Origin: Syncephalis plumigaleata
Lineage: Eukaryota > Zoopagomycota > Zoopagomycetes > Zoopagales > Piptocephalidaceae
Reading direction: 5' to 3'
Assembly (NCBI GenBank): GCA_025201365.1
Contig: JAIXMF010000024.1
Coordinates: 62,001-126,000 of the forward strand
DNA: 64,000 nt
The translations under genes were made by a program, and so were the position numbers. Positions 58,492 to 64,000 of the stretch are shown here, piece after piece. Each line of letters starts with the position of its first letter. Position 1 is the first letter of the stretch. The notes under the pieces are model-generated. The model did not search any database. It saw only the letters and a program-made list of their open reading frames with translations, and was not told the origin of the DNA.

Positions 58492-59832
58492 AATAAACAA
58501 TCCAGGATGTTGAAAGTGTTGGACGTAAATACGCCTTTGGAATCGGCGTGTGATTCAAACATATCGGAGGATCATCCGGATTGGGATGAAGTGGAGACAC
58601 GTCGTCGTGTCTGGTGGTTCGCCTACATGCTGGATCGATGCGTGTCCGTTGTCTCGGGCAATCCACCGTATCTTGACCATGAAAGATCGCGGATTCTATT
58701 CCCGTCGGACGATGTTGATCTAGCAAATTCCGCTGTCTGCACCGATGAACACGCCGTGAATATGGAGCAACAACCGGGACATACGGTCAGAAAGACGTCG
58801 GGCCCGTTTAATTGGCGAGCGCGTGTACTCCAAATCTTGGAATTGCAATCGGATATTGCGAGAATCACTAATCAGCTGCGGGATAACAATCCGCAGGGAG
58901 TCGAGCTTGAACTAATATGCCAAGAGCTGAACCGACTCACCGCCATCTTTAATCGTATGGGTGGCCACGAGAAGAGTCTCGACACCATGGATCGTCTTTG
59001 TCGTATCACCATTAAGCTGAACAACATGTCTGACGACACGAGTGGAGCACGTATACTCAAGGCCTACAAAGTGCTATTCCGTGTCTTCGCCCATTGTCAG
59101 CATCGTTGCGTGCAGATTATGCTTGGCCGTGCTAAGATGGCACTTCTAGACATGGACTCTTCCGGTAATAATGGAATTATGATACTACCCGCTCAGGGCA
59201 ATAGTTTGACCGCTTTGTATGCCAACGGGCACGATATAGAAATTCGAGAAAGCATCATTCATGGTGCTTTGGAAATCGCGGAACTAACACGTTTAATCCC
59301 TGACGATTTAATGTGCTACATGAACGCGTATCATTCCTATGCTAGCGGTGTAGCAGGATTCGTATTTAGCGATGTTGCCAATAGTTCCGATGATGACTAC
59401 TGGCCTGGAATCCGTCCGATTGACGCGATAGCTCATCTGCAAACACTCGTATCCTGTCTTACTCTACTGTCGAGAACGTGTCAGACACTAGTGACACGTC
59501 GAGATATGCTTAAAGCGATGGTGATCAAGGCACAGGCTCGACTGGTACCGGCGCTATTCGATAACATGGCGTCACAGGAAATCCTGACAACACTACCGCC
59601 AGTAATGGACAGCGCGATGCTTTCAAGTAAAGTGCTTACCTCCATGTCCGCCACAATACTGGGACCAGATGCGCGTAGCTCGCCTCCAATGCTTAGCATG
59701 CCAACTGACGAGAACTCGGTGGTATACAAAGCAGCCGACTGGAAGAGCAGCAATGGCAGTCGACAAACATCGCCTGCCAATGGTGAACAAGGCACTACAC
59801 CTCCACCCGAGTCCGATCATTACACTTGTTAA
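56953..59832 (+). CDS. Zn(2)Cys(6) fungal-type transcription factor (array member 5)
   Basis: Exons 56953-58394 and 58506-59832. The cluster is FACDVCRKRKVRCDLQRPSC then SNCQKRNADCFY, preceded by a Thr-rich stretch and followed by a Lys/Ser-rich linker (RRTKSKKSSKSSDK), so this member has a basic linker instead of the GYIEKLE coiled coil. The middle homology region has LVQHLIAMYISQITSQISFF, LIYAIMAMTCRLYNS and RRRVWWFAYMLDRC. The intron at YKSLK/MLKVLDV is in phase 2 at the shared site and contains a (TAA)n microsatellite. Along with member 3 it forms a subtype (FxCDxCRxRK). No frame break. Confidence 0.88.
58435..58489 (+). repeat. (TAA)18 microsatellite in the intron of array member 5
   Basis: Uninterrupted TAA units over about 55 bp, making up half of the 111-nt intron 58395-58505. 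Expected to vary in length. Confidence 0.85.
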
Positions 59833-60471
59833 CAACTTCAGCAACGTATCGACCATAGCAGTAGTGGTAGTGGTAATGGTAATGATAGCGGTATTAGTAA
59901 CACTAGCAGCTATATACTTTTACAGTAGTATACTATCCTCTTTATTTGTATTTACCTCTATACATCTGAATGTCTAGAGAAGTATAGAAAGTGTAAGATG
60001 ATCCTACTACTGCTACTACTACTCCAATATCTCAGCGTATTATTATTATTATTACTATTATTCAGCATCTAATTTATTTTTAGTCGTCCTTTCTTTCATT
60101 GTTAGTTTACTTTCGATATATCTATTATAGTTTCGATTCATTTCGATTCATTTCGTTTTTTTGGTAACTCATATGTACTACACCTTTAACCAATACAGTA
60201 AATGAAGATATACCTATTACATTCATTTAACTTTACTACCAACAGCTGTGCTATACCATACAAAGTGATGAAATAATTCAAATATCATGATATACTTGTT
60301 ACATTCAATAGTCATCTAATATATATATAAATTTATCCTATTTACTTGGTTAATAATAATAATAATAATAGTGATAGTGATATTGCTTGGATCTAATATA
60401 GTATATAAACAATACATAAACATGTATGTATGTATGTATGTGGATTCAAATAGCTACACGTATAGTGACTA
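59833..60471. other. Spacer between convergent genes
   Basis: About 640 bp, A+T-rich, with ATTATTATTATTATTACT (60040), AATAATAATAATAATA (60353-60368) and (ATGT)n at 60421-60440. No gene recognised. Confidence 0.5.
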
Positions 60472-60810
60472 TCACAAGGCACCCCGCGTAAGTATGCCTA
60501 GTTCCGTTTCTTCCAGTATAAACTCATCAAACGGATCAGCATAGCGTATTCGTTGTTCCTGACGTAGCAATCCTTCATTGGCATCATCGCCATCGATATC
60601 ATCATGCTCGCTATCGTTGTAGACGCGTTCACGGGCACGACGAGCAAATTGCATCCATAATTCTCGGCCAATACAAGTGCCACAACATATACACCAGACA
60701 AGAGCGGAGAGAATAATAAACGTGCTTAGTACGCCGACTATGATTAACGATACCATATCATTATGGGACAGTGGACTATTGCTGTCGTGATCATCAGGAA
60801 CTGCTGGCAT
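60472..60810 (-). CDS. Small single-pass membrane protein, unknown
   Basis: A 112-residue minus-strand frame starting MPAVPDDHDSNSPL at 60810. An acidic N-terminus (about 20 residues) precedes one helix, MVSLIIVGVLSTFIILSALV, followed at once by WCICCGTCIGRELW, a cysteine cluster suited to palmitoylation. Then a basic stretch (FARRARERVY) and an acidic tail ending ELGILTRGAL. The positive-inside pattern predicts N-out, C-in. In-frame ATGs lie upstream, but the sequence before 60810 is Leu/Tyr low-complexity, so I prefer this start. Family not recognised. Divergent from MIX23 (353 bp). Confidence 0.55.
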   Translation of the reverse strand: MPAVPDDHDSNSPLSHNDMVSLIIVGVLSTFIILSALVWCICCGTCIGRELWMQFARRARERVYNDSEHDDIDGDDANEGLLRQEQRIRYADPFDEFILEETELGILTRGAL

Positions 60811-61162
60811 GATGTGAACAAGTAGAAATACAGCAAGTACTTTTGACTTGAATAGTTGTGCTATATGTGTATGTATATATGTATAAATAATATGGTCAAG
60901 TAACGGTGAAATGAGCAAAAAAGAATAGGACAACGAGAGAACAAGTAGAAGTAAGCAAATGATAAACGAGTGATAATACACCGCTACAATCACCATCTAC
61001 AATTGTGATAGGAAAGAAAGTGAGGAAAAAGCGATATCATCATCAACTTGTACTAGTTGATAACAGAGTAAATAGCACGACAACTATATTCTTATATTGT
61101 TCGTATTGTTAATTCACGAATTTACTATACTTTCTACGCTTGCTTAGTTGAATTTGCATACT

Positions 61163-61630
61163 ATGACTTCTACAATACAAACTGGTGCTGATCAGACACC
61201 ATCACCTAATAGCTGTTACAATCTAAGCTACTTTAAAGAATACATGAAGGAACTACGCCGAATAGACGATAACATTATGCTACGTATGAATACAACGAAC
61301 ACGTACTCAGAGGCTGCATGTGCCGATTTCTTTCGACAATTAATGGCTGCTTATGAACGTCGTGAACATGCTGTCGCGTTTTGTCAAGGCGTGCTCGATA
61401 AGCGACTTGAACAAACACGACAATTATTGGCGGATGATCCAGATGATGTACGTGTTAAATCGCGTCTTTTCGCCGAGGAAACACAGCGACGACTTGTCAC
61501 CAATGAACTTGTCGTGGAGGATATCGTACGTACACGATCGATGAAGGTATTTCGAGATCGTTGTCGAGCATTTAGTATTCCAACAGAGTTTGAAGACTTT
61601 CTAGCACGTCGCTCGTCCAACAAATCATGA
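61163..61630 (+). CDS. MIX23: MIX23/CCDC58 mitochondrial intermembrane-space protein
   Basis: A single exon of 155 residues starting MTSTIQTGADQTPSP. Matches CCDC58/Mix23: FKEYMKELRRIDDNIMLRMN, ACADFFRQLMAAYERREHAV, LVVEDIVRTRSMKVFRDRC. The two conserved cysteines of the family (C in ACADF and in DRCRAF) plus CQGVL are present, fitting a disulfide-containing twin-helix protein. Role: in yeast, supports protein import into the matrix. Preferred to the alternative upstream non-ATG extension. No frame break; AATAAA-like signals follow. Confidence 0.88.
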   Translation: MTSTIQTGADQTPSPNSCYNLSYFKEYMKELRRIDDNIMLRMNTTNTYSEAACADFFRQLMAAYERREHAVAFCQGVLDKRLEQTRQLLADDPDDVRVKSRLFAEETQRRLVTNELVVEDIVRTRSMKVFRDRCRAFSIPTEFEDFLARRSSNKS

Positions 61631-61873
61631 TACCGCAACAATAACGATAATAGTAATAAAATGAAATGATGATTAAACCAACTAACAAGATGTATATATA
61701 TATTCAATATTACAAACAATAACAAAGAGTAGTGTAGCTTTACTATACTATGCTAATCAATTAGAAAGAAAACCCATAAGCAACACTATATACAAACGAC
61801 AACAACGACAACGACAACGACAAAAGAGACTAAGATAGAGCACACGTAGAATGGGGTAATTACCCTTGAGTAA

Positions 61874-63079
61874 TTAGATCGAGGATGGCTGTACGAATAG
61901 TCGCAGGATATCGGACAATGTCACCACTCGTTGTAGAACACCGGTGTCGCTTACTAGCCAGGCACGTCGTACACCTAGACGTACCATACCGGCGAGGCAT
62001 TGCGTAAGGGTAAAGTTGGGCCAACAAATGAAAGGACGCGGCAGATTACCGCCAGCTCGTTCGCGTAAGTAGACGAGGATCGGTCGTCGTAACTCTTTAA
62101 TACGTGCCGGATTGAGTCCGCGTAATTCTGCGGCAGAACACTCGGCCACCACACCACCAAGATCATCGATGATAGCAATGGCACCACCACCTTCATTGGG
62201 TGCCTGTTCACTCGTGAGTAGAGCGCCAAGTTGACGGAATACCACGCTTGCCGTAGTATTAACGGGTAGGGTCACTGGTAGATGAGGTATCGCACGAAGT
62301 TCGGCCGCTTGTTTCACCGAGAGATCCAGTACATGACCGAGTTTATGAAGTTTTGCGTTAGAAATCGACCAAGATCCGTTTGAGTAATCACACATGGCAA
62401 TGGGTAACTATCAGATGAGTGATTATTACGATGATGATGCTTAGTAGTAGATGATGTCGTATCCGATTGAACAATGGCATGATGATGACCATGTTGAGTG
62501 AGTAGGGTCAATAGCACTTGTACTGAATCATTGGGTGTGACCGTTAACACTTTGGTATTGAGACCGGGTTGAGCGACAACCGACGACACTGGCTGTTGTA
62601 GAGCGGTTGCTAAGCGATCAGCGGTAGGTTCATTGGATGCTGTACCATCGATCCAGTCCATAGCCTCTTCATTGAGATTAAGCTAGAAGAAAGAAAAGAG
62701 AAAATGAATTAGTAAAGCAATCGTCATGTATGTCTTTGTTGCTTACATCACTGGATAGGAATACTAGTAAATCATAAGCGCTTACAAATGCAATATATTC
62801 AACATCATCATCATCATCACCATTACTAGTAGTAGTAGTAGTAGTAGTAGCCGGTACATAGATTGGTACTGATAGAACATCTTGTGCAAGTAGACAGTCA
62901 AACACCTCTTCGATGGTACTTGTCGATGGTAGTGCCACTAGTGGGATAGCATTCTTCTTCTCCTGTAGCAGTTGATGGACTGACGTATTCTCAAATAGTT
63001 CCTGATAACCAGGAGTTACCGGCTGTGCGGTATGAACAACCGTCGTAGCAATGGTCCGAGGAGACGCATGAGTAGACAT
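61874..63079 (-). CDS. Protein with four CBS domains (Sds23-like or related)
   Basis: Minus strand, exons 63079-62747 and 62682-61874. Begins MSTHASPRTIATTV. CBS-like units: TSVHQLLQEKKNAIPLVALP with VSAYDLLVFLSSD; KVLTVTPNDSVQVLLTLL with CVITQTDLGRFL; LPVTLPVNTTASVVFRQLGA with AIIDDLGGVVAECSAAELR; and the last, NFTLTQCLAGMVRLGVRRAW with VVTLSDILRLFV. Four CBS units (two Bateman modules) bind adenine nucleotides in AMPK-gamma and Sds23 proteins; which family this belongs to is unclear. Low-complexity insertions (Thr8, Asp5, His/Asn) interrupt two units. Near 62370 the frame shifts as if one base were missing (GRFL / ISNAKLHKLGHVLDLS). Confidence 0.75.
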
Positions 63080-63644
63080 TGTAATAGTAATGGTAGCAGT
63101 GGTGGTAGTAATTGTATAACAAGTAAAGAGATGTGGTCTAGCCTATACAACCTGTAAAGAAAAGCACTATTGCAATAGTAGTAGTAGTAGTAGTAGTAAT
63201 TGTTGTTCAAAGGAAATAGTGAATATGCCAAGTAAGAAACAGCGAGTAAGTTTACGACGCAGTCTTGCACACCTTGAACACGGTCTAACGTTGAAGCAGC
63301 GTTGAACTGGTAAAGATGCACGTCATACACCAATAGAATGTTGTCATTTTTGACAAATCTGTCTCTATTTTTATTGTGACGGCGAACACCATTAATAATC
63401 ACAGCCTCTATTACACAGCTCATCCATATACCACTTCTTATCTCTACATATCTGTATAATGCTATTAAATATCGTTTATTTTCCATTTAGCATGTTAGTA
63501 TAGTAATAAAGGTAGACAAGAAGCAATGTTTGATAATGGATGAAATTTTAGTTGCGAATACAAGAAAAAGAGTTAACAAAGACGAGGGAATGGATAAGAT
63601 TATAGCATCATATGTCGTATCATTACTATCATTACTATCAGTGA
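63080..63644. other. Upstream region of the CBS gene
   Basis: About 565 bp between the CBS start and the 3' end of the next gene. Has GTAGTAGTAGTAGTAGTA at 63177-63197. Open frames here are Tyr/Leu repeat translation and are not called. Confidence 0.45.
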
Positions 63645-64000
63645 TTAATGGTCATTAGTCACTCTCTTAACAGGACCGAACTCCGTTAACAATTCACAAT
63701 TCGAAGTAAGTAGGAACCGTTCTGATACAGATCGTTTCATCATTCCGGCAGACGGAGAGGATTGTCGTCGACCACGACTGGTCATATGAGTACTAGCAGT
63801 AGCATTAGCAGTAGGTTGTGAGGCAAGTGAACGTCTACGCGGTGGTACGGGTGATAGCACTACTCGTGGATCCAAGCCGTCGGATGTAATAAAACTGGCA
63901 TCTGTCTCGACAACCTTCATGGTGGATGATGTCCCTTCAGTATGCGAACGACGATGATTATCCATGAGAGTAGGCATAGATTTGGATCGGTGTAGCTTTG
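63645..64000 (-). CDS. Unknown Ser/Thr/Arg-rich protein, C-terminal part (partial)
   Basis: Open on the minus strand from the window edge to a stop at 63645. Reads KLHRSKSMPTLMDN, then a region rich in Ser, Thr and Arg, VVLSPVPPRRRSLASQ, TSRGRRQSSPSAGMM, KRSVSERFLLTSNCELLTEF and ends RVTNDH. RRxS and SP motifs suggest phosphorylation sites. An internal ATG (63977) could be a start, but the frame stays open to the edge, so the gene may extend beyond. No family recognised. Confidence 0.45.
   Translation of the reverse strand, partial: KLHRSKSMPTLMDNHRRSHTEGTSSTMKVVETDASFITSDGLDPRVVLSPVPPRRRSLASQPTANATASTHMTSRGRRQSSPSAGMMKRSVSERFLLTSNCELLTEFGPVKRVTNDH

Overview
This is a eukaryotic, fungal window. 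It has roughly 40% G+C, genes with many short introns (mostly 50-120 nt; donors GTAAGT/GTGAGT, branch sites CTAAC/CTAAT close to the acceptor), AATAAA signals after genes, and five Zn(2)Cys(6) binuclear-cluster transcription factors, a protein class essentially restricted to fungi. TnpB/Fanzor-like relics, a full SWI3/SMARCC homologue, GCP5, MIX23/CCDC58 and a 7TM orphan favour an early-diverging (non-Dikarya) fungus. That placement is inference.

Layout. 0-18 kb is a dense housekeeping block: 3' part of SPB1 (ribosome biogenesis), CDC6 (replication licensing), a 4CL-like acyl-CoA ligase, a secretory 7TM protein, a SWI3/RSC8-type chromatin remodeller subunit, an SLC35F5-like transporter (minus), NDUFA12 (complex I) and RAB7/YPT7. 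18-32 kb holds YOP1 (minus), an inverted-repeat element with a Fanzor relic and an F-box gene, a SAC1-type phosphoinositide phosphatase (minus), GCP5, LSM2 (minus) and TAD3. 32-60 kb is looser and is dominated by five paralogous Zn cluster factors (three minus, two plus) with an alpha/beta hydrolase and long non-coding spacers between them. 60-64 kb has a small membrane protein (minus), MIX23, a CBS-domain protein (minus) and the end of an unknown gene (minus).

Most notable points. (1) Two related DNA elements (8783-9329 and 20104-22761) share terminal inverted repeats, a subterminal 26-bp box and about 280 bp with a TnpB/Fanzor-like C-terminus. The longer copy contains an intact-looking F-box gene where the rest of the nuclease should be. 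(2) The five Zn cluster factors share an intron at the start of the middle homology region, in four cases at the same codon and phase, which points to local duplication. (3) Many conserved genes are interrupted by single-base frame breaks, nearly all of the 'one base missing' type. I read these as probable assembly errors, though recoding or decay is not excluded by the sequence alone.

Gene models were spliced by hand from reading frame, splice signals and family conservation. Coordinates span start to stop including introns.
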